The translations under genes were made by a program, and so were the position numbers. Shown piece by piece: positions 24,330 through 36,613 of a stretch of DNA of 64,000 nucleotides. How positions within the stretch are numbered: position 1 is the stretch's first letter; every line of letters starts with the position of its first letter. The DNA is taken from NCBI GenBank assembly GCA_963821275.1, contig CAWGDF010000006.1:124001-188000 (forward strand), written 5' to 3'. Below the pieces are notes generated by a model. The model worked only from the letters and a program-made list of their open reading frames with translations. It was not told where the DNA came from and ran no database searches. Source of the stretch: JACVRW01 sp963821275 (lineage in GTDB: Bacteria; Actinomycetota; Thermoleophilia; Solirubrobacterales; Thermoleophilaceae).

Positions 24330-25775
24330 TCACGCTTCGATCCGCTCGCGAATCATGCGCTGGACCTCGCCGCCGTCGGCGCGCCCCTTGGTCTCGCGCA
24401 TCACCGCGCCCACGATCGCCCCGATGGCCTGGCCCTTGCCCTGGCGGATCTTCTCGACCGCGTCCCCGTTGGCGGCGATCGCCCGCTCCACGATCTCCTC
24501 CAGCTCGCCCGCGCCGGCCCGGCCGAGCCCCTTGCGCTCGACGACCGTGCGCGGGTCGCCGCCGCTCGCCACCAGCTCGTCCAGCACCTCGTGGGCGGCC
24601 GCGCGCGACACCTCCTTGTCGGCCACCATCGCGACCAGCTGAGCGAGCGCGTCGGGCTCGACCTTCGTGGCCGCAGGGTCGGTGTCGCCGATGCGGGCCG
24701 ACAGCTCGTTGGTCACCCAGTTGGCCAGGTTGCGGGCGTCGCCGTTCTCGCTCGCGGCCACCGTGGCCTCGAAGAAGTCGCCCAGCTCGGAGCGGAAAGC
24801 CAGGTAGCGGGCAGTTTCCGCGGCCAGCCCGAGCTCGCGCTCCAGGCGGTCTGCCCGGGCCGCCGGCAGCTCCGGGAGCGCCTCGCGGGCACGGGTCAGC
24901 ATCGCCTCGGTGGGTGCTATCGGCACCAGGTCGGGCTCGGGGAAGTAGCGGTAGTCGTGCGCCTCCTCCTTCGAGCGCAGCGGGCTGAGCGCGTTTGACG
25001 CCGGGTCGTAGTGGAGCGTCTGCTGCTCGACCTCACCGCCGTCGTGAAGGAGCGCCTCCTGGCGCGCGATCTCGGCCGCGATGCCGCGCTCGAGGAAGCG
25101 GAACGAGTTCATGTTCTTGAGCTCCGTCTTCGTCCCGAGCGTGGCGCTGCCGGCGGGGCGGATGGACACGTTGGCGTCGACCCGCAGGGAGCCCTCCTCC
25201 ATGTTCACGTCGGAGACGCCCATGCGCCGCAGGGTGGCCTGGAGCAGGCGGCCGAACTCGCCTGCCTCGGCCGGCGAGCGAAGGTCCGGCTCGGTCACGA
25301 TCTCCACCAGCGGAGTACCGCCGCGGTTGAAGTCAACGACGCTCGTGCTGGCCCCGTGAATCCGGCCGCTGCCGCCGGCGTGCACCAGCTTGGCCGCGTC
25401 CTCCTCGAGGTGAACGCGGTGGATGCGCACGTCGCCCAGTCGCCCGCCGGTCGCCAGCGGGATGTCGTACTGGCTGATCTGGTAACCCTTGGGCAGGTCG
25501 GGATAGAAGTAGTTCTTGCGATGGAAGATCGAGCGCTCGGCGATCCGGCACTCGAACGCCATCGCGATCATCAGGGCGTAGTGGACGGCCTCGGCATTGA
25601 CCACCGGCAGCGTGCCCGGGTGTCCGAGGCAGACCGGACAGGTATGGGTGTTCGGCTCCTCGCCGAACGAGAGCGCACAGCCGCAGAACATCTTGGTGCG
25701 CGTGCTCAGCTGGACGTGGATCTCCACGCCGATCACCGGCTCGAAGGCCCGGGCCTGAGGCTCGGTGATCGTCAC
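24330..25775 (-). CDS. gatB: Asp-tRNA(Asn)/Glu-tRNA(Gln) amidotransferase subunit B
   Basis: GatB binds the misacylated tRNA and activates the Glu or Asp side chain with ATP. The 481-residue protein starts at the GTG at 25775, overlapping the gatA stop. Visible motifs are VIGVEIHVQLSTRTKMFCGC, the zinc ligands of FCGC and HTCPVCLGHPGTLP, YFYPDLPKGYQISQYDIPLA, FNRGGTPLVEIVTEPDLRSP and EEAHDYRYFPEPDL, with the YqeY-like tail at the C-terminus (GQAIGAIVGAVMRETKGRAD). It is the last gene of gatCAB. The presence of the complex fits indirect charging of Gln- and/or Asn-tRNA. Confidence 0.97.
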   Translation of the reverse strand: MTITEPQARAFEPVIGVEIHVQLSTRTKMFCGCALSFGEEPNTHTCPVCLGHPGTLPVVNAEAVHYALMIAMAFECRIAERSIFHRKNYFYPDLPKGYQISQYDIPLATGGRLGDVRIHRVHLEEDAAKLVHAGGSGRIHGASTSVVDFNRGGTPLVEIVTEPDLRSPAEAGEFGRLLQATLRRMGVSDVNMEEGSLRVDANVSIRPAGSATLGTKTELKNMNSFRFLERGIAAEIARQEALLHDGGEVEQQTLHYDPASNALSPLRSKEEAHDYRYFPEPDLVPIAPTEAMLTRAREALPELPAARADRLERELGLAAETARYLAFRSELGDFFEATVAASENGDARNLANWVTNELSARIGDTDPAATKVEPDALAQLVAMVADKEVSRAAAHEVLDELVASGGDPRTVVERKGLGRAGAGELEEIVERAIAANGDAVEKIRQGKGQAIGAIVGAVMRETKGRADGGEVQRMIRERIEA

Positions 25776-27169
25776 GGCTGCGGCACCCCTTCGAACCCGA
25801 TCGCTCCCTCGAGCGCATGCGCCGCGTCGAGAATGCGGCTCTCGCTGAACGCCGGCCCCGCGATCTGGAAGCCCACCGGCAGCCCCTCCGAGAGGCCGCA
25901 CGGAATCGAGACCGCGGGCACGCCGGCCAAGGGCATCGGAACGGTGAAATAGTCAGAGAGGTACATCGCGAGCGGGTCGGCAGTGCGCTCGCCCAGCTTG
26001 AACGCCACCGTCGGCGAGGTGGGCGTGACCACGAAGTCGACCCGCTCGAAGGCTGCCCGGAAGTCCTCCACGATCAGGGTCCGGACCTTCTGCGCGGTGC
26101 CGTAGTAGGCCTCGTAGTAGCCCGACGAGAGCGCGTAGGTCCCGATCATGATGCGCCGCCTGACCTCTTCGCCGAAGCCGTCGTGGCGGGTCTGCTCGTA
26201 CATCGCGGTGAGGTCGCCGTTCTCGATCGTGCGGCTGCCGTAGCGAACCCCGTCGTAGCGTGCCAGGTTGGCGCTCGCTTCCGCGGGAGCGATCACGTAG
26301 TAGGCGGCGATGCCGTGGCGGGCGTTGGGCAGGTCGACCTCCTCAACGGCGCCGCCCAGCTCCTCGATGGTGCCCAGCGTGTCCCGCACCACGGCCGCCA
26401 CACCGGGCTCGAGCCCTTCCTCCTCGAGCCCCCAGACCCCGAAGCGCAGCCCGTCGAGCCGTTCGGCGCTGGGCAGGGCCACCTCGCCCGGGAACTCGAG
26501 CGAGGTGGAGTCGCAAGGGTCCCGGCCCACCAGGTGTGAGAGCAAGAGCGCGGCATCGGTCACGTCGCGCGTGAGCGGTCCGCACTGGTCGAGCGACGAA
26601 GCGAACGCGATCATGCCGTAGCGGGACACCGCGCCGTAGGTCGGCTTGAGCCCGACGATGCCGCACAGCGAGGCCGGCTGGCGGATCGAGCCTCCCGTGT
26701 CGGTGCCGATGGCCCACGGCGCCCGGCCGGCCGCCACGGCGGCCGCCGAACCGCCCGACGATCCTCCGGGCACCCGCGTCGTATCCCAGGGGTTACTCAC
26801 CGGGCCAAAGCCTGAGTTCTCGTTGGAGGAGCCCATCGCGAACTCGTCCTGGTTGGTCTTGCCCAGCACCTGCGCCCCGGCCCGTTGCACATTGCGGACA
26901 CTGGTGGCGGTGTAGGGCGGGCGGTAGCCCTCGAGGATGCGCGAGCCCGCGGCGCTGGGCACGCCCTCCACGCAGAACAGGTCCTTGACCGCCAGCGGCG
27001 GGAGCTCGCCGGGGTCGACCGGCGCCTCCTCTGCCACCCAGAGGTAGCAGCCGAGCTCGTCCTCCTGCGCCCGCCCGCGCCAGAACTCGAACACCTCGGG
27101 AGCGCTCAGCTCGCCGGAGCGGATGCGCTCGGCCTGTTCAGCCGCCGTCAGGGAGAGCAGCTCGCTCAT
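25772..27169 (-). CDS. gatA: Asp-tRNA(Asn)/Glu-tRNA(Gln) amidotransferase subunit A
   Basis: The glutaminase subunit that supplies ammonia to GatB. 465 residues from the ATG at 27169. It is an amidase-signature protein: catalytic Lys in PLAVKDLFC, then the Gly/Ser signature GGSSGGSAAAVAAGRAPWAI with the cis-Ser and nucleophile Ser in TDTGGSIRQPASLCG. GLKPTYGAVSRYGMIAFASS follows, typical of GatA rather than other amidases. The start overlaps the gatC stop by 4 nt. Confidence 0.97.
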   Translation of the reverse strand: MSELLSLTAAEQAERIRSGELSAPEVFEFWRGRAQEDELGCYLWVAEEAPVDPGELPPLAVKDLFCVEGVPSAAGSRILEGYRPPYTATSVRNVQRAGAQVLGKTNQDEFAMGSSNENSGFGPVSNPWDTTRVPGGSSGGSAAAVAAGRAPWAIGTDTGGSIRQPASLCGIVGLKPTYGAVSRYGMIAFASSLDQCGPLTRDVTDAALLLSHLVGRDPCDSTSLEFPGEVALPSAERLDGLRFGVWGLEEEGLEPGVAAVVRDTLGTIEELGGAVEEVDLPNARHGIAAYYVIAPAEASANLARYDGVRYGSRTIENGDLTAMYEQTRHDGFGEEVRRRIMIGTYALSSGYYEAYYGTAQKVRTLIVEDFRAAFERVDFVVTPTSPTVAFKLGERTADPLAMYLSDYFTVPMPLAGVPAVSIPCGLSEGLPVGFQIAGPAFSESRILDAAHALEGAIGFEGVPQP

Positions 27170-27453
27170 CCCTGCCCCGGGCTCGGTACGCGGAACCCTC
27201 CGTCCGCGGCGTCCGGGGCCTGATCCAGCGCGCGCTCGCGGGGCAGGCTCTCCCGGGGCACGTCCTCGCGCAGGACGTTCTGGAGCTCCACGACGTGAGA
27301 GGTCGGCTCCACGCCGTCCAGCGGGAGCTCGTTCATGGTCTCCACGTGCTCGAGGATCTGCGAGAGCTCGCCGGCCATGCGGTCGACCTCGTCATCGCTC
27401 AGCCGCAGCCGGGCCAGCCGGGCCACGTGGAGCACCTGGTCGCGTTCGATCAT
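27166..27453 (-). CDS. gatC: Asp-tRNA(Asn)/Glu-tRNA(Gln) amidotransferase subunit C
   Basis: GatC wraps around GatA and holds the complex together. 95 residues from the ATG at 27453 with the family pattern: VLHVARLARLRLSDDEVDRM, then LSQILEHVETMNELPLDGVE and PTSHVVELQNVLREDVPRES. It is first in the gatC-gatA-gatB operon. The upstream neighbour on the same strand, a membrane protein, ends 19 bp away. Confidence 0.95.
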   Translation of the reverse strand: MIERDQVLHVARLARLRLSDDEVDRMAGELSQILEHVETMNELPLDGVEPTSHVVELQNVLREDVPRESLPRERALDQAPDAADGGFRVPSPGQG

Positions 27454-27472
27454 GAGGCCGCGATTGTAGGAC

Positions 27473-27961
27473 TCAGGCGTCGCCGGCCCGCTCGTCCAGC
27501 CGGGCCGCGGAGATCGTCTCGATCGGGGCGGGCGGCGGCGCGGGCCGCCCGCTGGCGTCGGTGTGGCGCCCCGGGGGCGAGAGCCGCTCGTCGGCCATGG
27601 CGAGACAGCCGCCGCCGATCATGCCGAGCGTCGCCGCGAGCGCCAGCCAGAGCCCGTACTCGCGCGCGCCGGCGCCGGCGGGCAGATCGATCACCCGGAA
27701 GAGGACCAGCAGGGCCGCCAGCGCCCCCGCGATGGTCACCATCACGGCCAGCGTCAGGGGCACGGCCGGCACTCTCTGCGCAGCGGTCACCGGCACCAGC
27801 GCGAGAGCGAGACCGGCAAGCAGCGCAAGCAGCACGTCGATCACCCCGAGCGCGCCCCAGCCGCTCAGGTCGCCGTACCAGGGCAGAAACAGCGAGGCGA
27901 GCAGGGCGGCGCCGGCGAGGGCGGCCACCACTTCGCCGGCGCGGAGGCGTCGCGGGTCCAT
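27473..27961 (-). CDS. Four-helix membrane protein, unknown function
   Basis: 162 residues from the ATG at 27961 (MDPRRLRAGEVVAALAGAAL). Four hydrophobic helices: VVAALAGAALLASLFLPWYG, ALGVIDVLLALLAGLALALV, LTLAVMVTIAGALAALLVLF and LWLALAATLGMIGGGCLAMA. The C-terminal 40 residues are polar and proline-rich. LFLPWYG after the first helix recurs in a common but uncharacterized actinobacterial family. It lies upstream of gatC on the same strand and may be its transcriptional leader gene. Confidence 0.7.
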   Translation of the reverse strand: MDPRRLRAGEVVAALAGAALLASLFLPWYGDLSGWGALGVIDVLLALLAGLALALVPVTAAQRVPAVPLTLAVMVTIAGALAALLVLFRVIDLPAGAGAREYGLWLALAATLGMIGGGCLAMADERLSPPGRHTDASGRPAPPPAPIETISAARLDERAGDA

Positions 27962-27990
27962 GCTCGCGGGAGGCTACCCCGAGCCGGCCG

Positions 27991-28015
27991 GCCCCCGGCC
28001 GTTCGGGCCGGGGGC
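27991..28015. other. Perfect 10-bp GC hairpin in divergent spacer
   Basis: GCCCCCGGCC (27991-28000) pairs with GGCCGGGGGC (28006-28015) around GTTCG. It lies about 30 bp upstream of the membrane protein gene at 27961, in the 262-bp spacer before the MFS gene. With starts on both sides it is not a terminator of either flanking gene. It may affect the leader of the minus-strand message. A short palindrome, CGGTTAACCG, also occurs near 28178. Confidence 0.4.
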
Positions 28016-28223
28016 GGGCGGCTCGAGACACGCGCCGGGCGAGAGGGGGAGGGAGCCCGGCGCTGGGGCTCGCGCGTTTCTTGACAGCGGCCCGCCGGGT
28101 CCGCTCCGCACGAGCGCCACATACGTTCCCAGGGGCCGGCGCCCGGGACAATGCGGCCTCCCGGCCGCTGGGGGTGCGGTTAACCGAACGTGTCCTCGTC
28201 CCGTCCAAGCCACAATACGGGTG

Positions 28224-29870
28224 ATGACGCGCTCGGCGCTTCGCCTGCCGCTCGCCGCGGCCGGGTTCATCGCCTTGGCCGATACTGCGATCGTCGCGCT
28301 GGCGCTGCCGCCGATCCTGCGCGAGCTCGACACGGACGTGGCGGGGGTGGCCGCGGTGCTCGGCGTGTACGCGGTGGTGATGGCGCTGGCGCTGCCGCCG
28401 GCCGAGATCGCCCGCGCCCGGCTGGGCACCCGCACCTGCGGCTGCGCCGGCCTGCTCATGTTCGCGCTGGGCTGCCTCGTATGCGGCCTCGCGGGCTCGC
28501 TCGAGCTGCTGCTCGCGGCGCGCGCGCTGCAGGCCGCCGGCGGGGCGGCGGTCCTCGTGACCGCCTACGACCTGCTCGCCCGCGAGGCGTTGGGCGCCCG
28601 CGCCTGGCGCCTGGCCGCTCTGCTCGGCTTCGCCGCGGGCCCGGCGCTCGGCGGCGCGCTCACCCAGGCCTTCGGCTGGCGCTCGATCTTCCTGTTGCAG
28701 GCGCCGGCGGCGATCGCCGCGCTGCCGGCGGTGCTCGGCGCCGCCGCTTCGGCGGCCGTCCCGGCCGCACCCCGAGAGCGCTGGCCGCTCGGGGCGGTGG
28801 CCGCGCTGGCGCTGGCCTCCGGCGCCGTCGCCGCGGCGCTTTTCCTCACGGTTCTGCTTCTGATCGCCGGCTGGGGTATCGACCCGCTGGTGGCGGCCGC
28901 GGCGGTGAGCATCATGCCCCTTGCCGCGCTCGCTGCCGCCCGCGTGGCCGCCGGATCGCCCCCGCTCCGGGCCGCCGGAGGCTGCCTGCTGCTGGCCGCC
29001 GGAACGGCGTCGCTCGCCTTCCTGCCCACCGCGTCGGTCGCCTGGACGGTCCTCCCGCAGCTGGCGATCGGCGCCGGGATGGGGCTGGCCCTGCCCGCCC
29101 TCGCCGGCGGACTGCTTCCCGAGCGAAGCGGCCGCGACGCGGCCGGCCTTCTCTCGATCCGGCACGCCGGAATCGCACTGGCACTGCTGCTGCTTGCCCC
29201 GATCGCCCAGCACGAGCTCGACGCCACCCTGGCCGAGACGCGCGAGCAGGGCGCGGCGCTCGTGCTCGACGCCCCGCTCGACCCGGGGCTCAAGCTCGAT
29301 ATCGCCCCCCAGCTGGCCGAGGGCGTGGAGACCGAGGACCCGCGCGCGGGCATCGAGCGTGTCTTCGCGGCCAACCGCGCGGATGTGGACCAGGAGCAAC
29401 TCGCCGCCTACCGCCAGCTCACCGGGCGCGCCGACGAGGCGCTGGTGGCCGGCGTCAACCGCGGGTTTGCGCCCGCCTTCCTGGCCGGCGCCGGGCTCGC
29501 GCTGCTGGCCGCGCTCCTCGTGGCGCCGCCGGCCGCGGTGCGCCGCCCGGCCCTGGCCGCCGGGCTGGCCGCCGCCGCGCTGCTCGTTACAGCCGCCTTC
29601 GCCGTCGCCGCCGACGGGGCCCGCGCCGAACCGGTGCGGATCGCCGACCCCTGCCAGGACCGCGACCTGCCCGCCAGCGGGGGCCTGGGCGGCCTCGCGC
29701 AGGACGCGGCGCTGGTCGTCCTGGACAAGATCGCCTGCAAGGCCGGCTCGTCGCGCGAGGAGCTGGTCCTGGCGCTGCTCGACGACGAGTCCGCCGAACG
29801 CTACGAGGAGCGCTACGGCGTCAACCCACGCTCGGTGCTCGACCTGGGCGGTCTGGTGCTGCCCGGCTGA
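28224..29870 (+). CDS. MFS-type transporter with C-terminal extension
   Basis: 548 residues from the ATG at 28224 (a GTG codon directly upstream at 28221 is an alternative). Residues about 10-350 form 10-12 helices with DHA2/EmrB-like features: GFIALADTAIVALALPPILR, GLLMFALGCLVCGLAGSLEL and LGFAAGPALGGALTQAFGWR (motif C-like). A further long helix pair near 430-470 leads into a soluble tail with two cysteines (ADPCQDRDLP, DKIACKAGSSREEL) that is not a normal MFS part. Likely a proton-driven exporter of unknown substrate. Its 3' end overlaps folD convergently by 50 nt. Confidence 0.8.
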   Translation: MTRSALRLPLAAAGFIALADTAIVALALPPILRELDTDVAGVAAVLGVYAVVMALALPPAEIARARLGTRTCGCAGLLMFALGCLVCGLAGSLELLLAARALQAAGGAAVLVTAYDLLAREALGARAWRLAALLGFAAGPALGGALTQAFGWRSIFLLQAPAAIAALPAVLGAAASAAVPAAPRERWPLGAVAALALASGAVAAALFLTVLLLIAGWGIDPLVAAAAVSIMPLAALAAARVAAGSPPLRAAGGCLLLAAGTASLAFLPTASVAWTVLPQLAIGAGMGLALPALAGGLLPERSGRDAAGLLSIRHAGIALALLLLAPIAQHELDATLAETREQGAALVLDAPLDPGLKLDIAPQLAEGVETEDPRAGIERVFAANRADVDQEQLAAYRQLTGRADEALVAGVNRGFAPAFLAGAGLALLAALLVAPPAAVRRPALAAGLAAAALLVTAAFAVAADGARAEPVRIADPCQDRDLPASGGLGGLAQDAALVVLDKIACKAGSSREELVLALLDDESAERYEERYGVNPRSVLDLGGLVLPG

Positions 29871-30701
29871 GCACGCTCGCCGCCTTCACCGTGTTGACGA
29901 GCAGCATGGCCCGGGTCATCGGGCCGACCCCGCCCGGCACGGGCGTGATGGCGCGCGCCTTGTCGCGCACGGCCTCGAAGTCCACGTCGCCGACCAGCCC
30001 GTCGTCGGTGCGGTTGGTGCCCACGTCGATCACCACGGCGCCCTCACGGACCATGTCCGCGGTCACCAGGGCGGGCGAGCCCACGGCGGCCAGGAGCACC
30101 TCCGCTTCCCGGCACACGCCCGCGAGGTCGCGGGTGCGGGAGTGGCAGTGCGTGACGGTGGCGTTGGCGCTCAGCAGCAGCTGCGCGAGCGGCTTGCCCA
30201 CCAGGATGGAGCGGCCCAGCACGACGGCCCGCGCGCCCTGGAGCTCGACCCCGGCGTGTGCCAGGAGCTCCATCACCCCGGCCGGCGTGCAGGGCACGAT
30301 CGCCTCAGGGCGCCCCTGCAGCAGCAGGCCCGCGTTGGCCGAGGTCAGCCCGTCCACGTCCTTGGCCGGATCGATGAGCGAGATGAACTCGTCCTGGTCG
30401 AGATGGTCGGGCAGCGGCAGCTGGAGCAGGATGCCGTGCACCCGCTCGTCCGCGTTGAGGTCCGCGATCAGCCCGGCCAGCGCCGCGGGCTCCACATCCG
30501 CGGAGAGCTCGTGGTGGAAGGACTCGATGCCGACCTCGGCCGAGTCCTCGCGCTTCATTCGCACGTAGATGGCCGATGCGGGATCGTCGCCCACCAGGAT
30601 CGTGGCCAGTCCGGGCGCGGCCGGCAGCGCCTCCACCTCGCGGCCGACCCGCTCCCGCACCTGGGCGGCCACCGCCTTCCCGTCGATGATCTCGGCTGCC
30701 A

Positions 30702-30702
<1 letters not shown>
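29821..30702 (-). CDS. folD: Methylenetetrahydrofolate dehydrogenase/cyclohydrolase
   Basis: A bifunctional enzyme interconverting 5,10-methylene-THF and 10-formyl-THF with NADP+. The 293-residue protein starts at the ATG at 30702. It has the catalytic Tyr and Lys in SAIYVRMKREDSAEVGI, the QLPLPDHLDQ active-site loop, KDVDGLTSANAG, CTPAGVMELL, the Rossmann GRSILVGKPLAQLLL and PVPGGVGPMTRAMLLVNTVKA. Its start overlaps the helicase stop (TGATG). The C-terminal 16 codons run antisense to the MFS gene end. Confidence 0.96.
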
Positions 30703-33923
<3,221 letters not shown>

Positions 33924-33960
33924 CGCTTCGAGGATAGGGCGGGCGGCGGCCGGTCACAGG

Positions 33961-33993
33961 CCGCAAGCAGCCGGCTCGGCCGGCTGCGCGCGG
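33961..33993 (-). repeat. 33-bp REP-like element, copy 2
   Basis: The exact reverse complement of 24269-24301. It lies 6 bp past the stop of the ABC permease gene (33999) and 38 bp upstream of the helicase start. Both copies are intergenic and close to a minus-strand stop, although in opposite orientation; the stem-loop core is symmetric and would form in either transcript. Confidence 0.7.
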
Positions 33994-33998
33994 ATCGC

Positions 33999-34856
33999 CT
34001 ACAGGTCGCGGCGGGCAAACGCCGCGCGGGTGAGCGTCCCCACGAGCAGCAGGTAAGCGACCGTCCACAGCCAGAGCAGGGGTCCGCCTTCCTGGGCGCC
34101 GCCGAACGGCCCCAGGCGGACGATCACGCCCGTGACTCCGCTCACATCCTCGGTCAGAGCGTCGAGACCCGACTGGTACAGCGCCTCGAACGGCAGCAGC
34201 CAGGAGGTGACCTCCGCCACCGTCTCCAGGCTGTTCACGCTCAGCGCGTCGCCGATCTGGCCCAACAGCCCGGCCGCGAGCCCGCCGCCGAAGGCCATGA
34301 ACACCGCGATGCCGTTCGCCGTGGGCGAGAGGTAGACCGAGCCGAGCAGCGACAGTGCGGCCACCACCAGCACACCCAGCACGAGCCCCGCGCCGGGCAG
34401 CAGCGGCTGATCGGGCCACCAGCCGCCGGCCGCACCGGTGATCACCACCGCCGCCCCGTACACCGCGGCCACGTACCCGGCGCAAACCAGGGCGGCGGCC
34501 AAGAAGCGCCCGGCCAGCAGCGCGCTGCGACCCACCGGACGCACCACCAGCGGCTGCAGCAGCCCGCGCTCGGCGTCGCCGCGGACGGCGCCGAGAGTGA
34601 GGAACACTGCCAGCACGCAGCCCAGGAACAGCGTTGTGAACATGGCCAGGCCCAGCAGCGTCGAGCCCGTGAGCACCTGGTCGTCGAGGTCGGCCACCCC
34701 GCCCGCCGCCTCCTCGTCGACGACGTCGAATGCGGCCTCGGTGCCCAGCCCGTAGAGGCCGAGAAACGCAGCCGTGAGAACAAGCACCACGACGAACACC
34801 CGGCGCCGGGTACACTCGCGCAGCGCGTAGCCGGCGACCGTGGCCACGCCACTCAC
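33999..34856 (-). CDS. ABC transporter permease (ABC-2 type)
   Basis: 285 residues from the GTG at 34856 (MSGVATVAGYALRECTRRRV), overlapping the ATPase stop by 4 nt. About six helices, among them FVVVLVLTAAFLGLYGLGTE, LLGLAMFTTLFLGCVLAVFL and LVLGVLVVAALSLLGSVYLS. The TLGAVRGDAERGLLQPLVVR segment is the conserved amphipathic motif of ABC-2 permeases for drug or polymer export, and GRSALLAGRFLAAALVCAGY follows. It forms an exporter with the ATPase encoded upstream. The substrate is unknown. Confidence 0.85.
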   Translation of the reverse strand: MSGVATVAGYALRECTRRRVFVVVLVLTAAFLGLYGLGTEAAFDVVDEEAAGGVADLDDQVLTGSTLLGLAMFTTLFLGCVLAVFLTLGAVRGDAERGLLQPLVVRPVGRSALLAGRFLAAALVCAGYVAAVYGAAVVITGAAGGWWPDQPLLPGAGLVLGVLVVAALSLLGSVYLSPTANGIAVFMAFGGGLAAGLLGQIGDALSVNSLETVAEVTSWLLPFEALYQSGLDALTEDVSGVTGVIVRLGPFGGAQEGGPLLWLWTVAYLLLVGTLTRAAFARRDL

Positions 34857-35695
34857 GGCCGCCCGTCTCCAACCGCCTCGAGGTAGGCGTCCTCCAGCGA
34901 GGACGTGAGCACCCGCACGCCGTACACGCGCTCTCCAGCCGACACAAGCCCGGCCACGATCTCGGGCACGTCGCTGCGCACGGCCTCGGGGAACTCGCGC
35001 CGGCCGCCGTCCACGTCGATCTCCACGCCGCGTGGGCGGGCCAGTTCCGCCGGGCGGCCCTGCGCCGCGATCCGCCCCTCGCTGAGGATCGCGACCCGGT
35101 CGCACACCCGCTCGACCTCGCTCAGCAGGTGCGAGTTCAGGAGCACCGCGGTCCCGCGGCGCTTGAGCTCGACCAAGAGGTCCCGAACGATCCGGCGCCC
35201 GACCGGGTCGAGCGCGCTGGTCGGCTCGTCGAGCATCAACAGGGCCGGCGCCCCCACCAGCGCCTGGGCGATACCGAGCCGCTGCTGCATGCCCTTCGAC
35301 ATTGCGTCCACCCGAGTGCTCTTCGCGTCGGCCAGCCCGACCAGCTCCAGAAGCTCGGCCCGCTCGGCCTGCCCGCCCTCCGAGCCGGCCAGGCGCTGAT
35401 GCAGGCTCAGCAGCTCGTCCGCGGACAGCCAGCCGGGGAAGCGAAAGAGCTCGGCCAGGTATCCGAGGGTGGCCCGCGCGCGCGCCGAGCCGGCCGCCGC
35501 GCCCGCCACCTCGGCACGGCCGGCCGAGGGCCGGACCAGACCGCAGGCGATCTTCACCAGCGTGCTCTTGCCCGCCCCGTTCGGTCCGAGCAGCCCCACG
35601 AGCTCGCCGGGGCCGACCTCGAGGTCGACACCCGTCAGCGCGGCGGTCGTCCCATAGTGCTTCTCCAGCTGTCGGCAGGTGAACGGCTGGGGCAC
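34853..35695 (-). CDS. ABC transporter ATP-binding protein
   Basis: 280 residues from the GTG at 35695 (VPQPFTCRQLEKHYGTTAAL), chosen because upstream sequence is Gly/Ala-rich and unlike the family. Walker A is LLGPNGAGKSTLVKI, the signature MSKGMQQRLGIAQAL, Walker B LLMLDEPTSALDP, and the switch histidine is in LLNSHLLSEVERVCDRV. This matches CcmA/DrrA-type exporters paired with ABC-2 permeases. It is divergent from the queuosine salvage gene with 45 bp between starts. Confidence 0.92.
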   Translation of the reverse strand: MPQPFTCRQLEKHYGTTAALTGVDLEVGPGELVGLLGPNGAGKSTLVKIACGLVRPSAGRAEVAGAAAGSARARATLGYLAELFRFPGWLSADELLSLHQRLAGSEGGQAERAELLELVGLADAKSTRVDAMSKGMQQRLGIAQALVGAPALLMLDEPTSALDPVGRRIVRDLLVELKRRGTAVLLNSHLLSEVERVCDRVAILSEGRIAAQGRPAELARPRGVEIDVDGGRREFPEAVRSDVPEIVAGLVSAGERVYGVRVLTSSLEDAYLEAVGDGRP

Positions 35696-35740
35696 CGGGC
35701 GCAGTGTAGGAGGGCCCCGGGCCGTAGCCTCGTACCCGCG

Positions 35741-36613
35741 ATGGCTCTCCTGGACAGCGTTCGCAAGGGCTGCGCCGAGATTGCCGCCGCCGCCCGCTGG
35801 GTCCGGATCGACCCCGAGCGGCTGGAGGGGGTCGAGCCGGACGCCGCGCCCGAGCTCGACCCGGTCCGCCACTTCCTGGAGGGCAGCCACGAGGAGGTGG
35901 CCGCGTACCTGCTCACACTCGACACGATCAACTTCGGCTCCGGCTGGTTTCCCACGCTCAGGAAGCGGCCCGGCTGCTCGGGCTACTTCACGGTCGCCTG
36001 GGCGCTGGCCGACCGCTGGCGCGATCAGGGCTCATGGTCGCCGGCGCAGCTGCGCTCGCTGGACGCGGCGACGGTGGCCGGAGTGCTCGGCCAGGATCCG
36101 GGGCACGAGCTGATGGCCCTGTACGCCGAGGCCCTCCGCGACCTGGGTGAGTTTCTGGGCGAGCGCTCGGCCCTCGAGGTCGTGGCCGGCGCCGGCGGCT
36201 CGGCAGAGCGGCTCGCCCAGACACTCGCCGGCGGCATGCCCTTCTACGACGATCGCGGCTTCTGGAAGCGGGCACAGATCGTGCCCAACGACCTGGCGCT
36301 GGCCGGCGTGGCCGACTTCGAGGACCTCGACCGGCTCACCATCTTCGCCGACAACCTCGTCCCGCACGTGCTGCGGCTCGACGGTGTGCTGCGCTACGAC
36401 AACGCGCTGGCCCGGCACATCGATGCCGGCGAGCTGCTCCCGCCCGGCGAGCAGGAGCGTGAGATCCGGGCCTGCGCGCTCCACGCCTGCGAGCAGATCG
36501 CCGCCCGCACCGGCGTACCGCCGCGGGTGCTCGACGTTTGGCTGTGGAACCGCGGGCAGGGGCCGCACTACAAGGCGGTGCCGCGGCATCGCACCCGGAC
36601 GGTCTTCTACTAG
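35741..36613 (+). CDS. Queuosine 5'-phosphate N-glycosylase/hydrolase (Qng1, DUF2419)
   Basis: The DUF2419/QNG1 family releases queuine base from queuosine 5'-monophosphate so it can be re-used for tRNA modification. The 290-residue length matches the family. Visible hallmarks are LDTINFGSGWFPTLRKRPGC near the N-terminus, AQIVPNDLALAG, FADNLVPHVLRLDGVLRYD, and the C-terminal NRGQGPHYKAVPRHRTRTVFY. The ATG at 35741 is the only reasonable start. No queuosine synthesis genes or tgt lie in the window. It ends with a 4-nt overlap (CTAG) against cysE. Confidence 0.85.
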   Translation: MALLDSVRKGCAEIAAAARWVRIDPERLEGVEPDAAPELDPVRHFLEGSHEEVAAYLLTLDTINFGSGWFPTLRKRPGCSGYFTVAWALADRWRDQGSWSPAQLRSLDAATVAGVLGQDPGHELMALYAEALRDLGEFLGERSALEVVAGAGGSAERLAQTLAGGMPFYDDRGFWKRAQIVPNDLALAGVADFEDLDRLTIFADNLVPHVLRLDGVLRYDNALARHIDAGELLPPGEQEREIRACALHACEQIAARTGVPPRVLDVWLWNRGQGPHYKAVPRHRTRTVFY

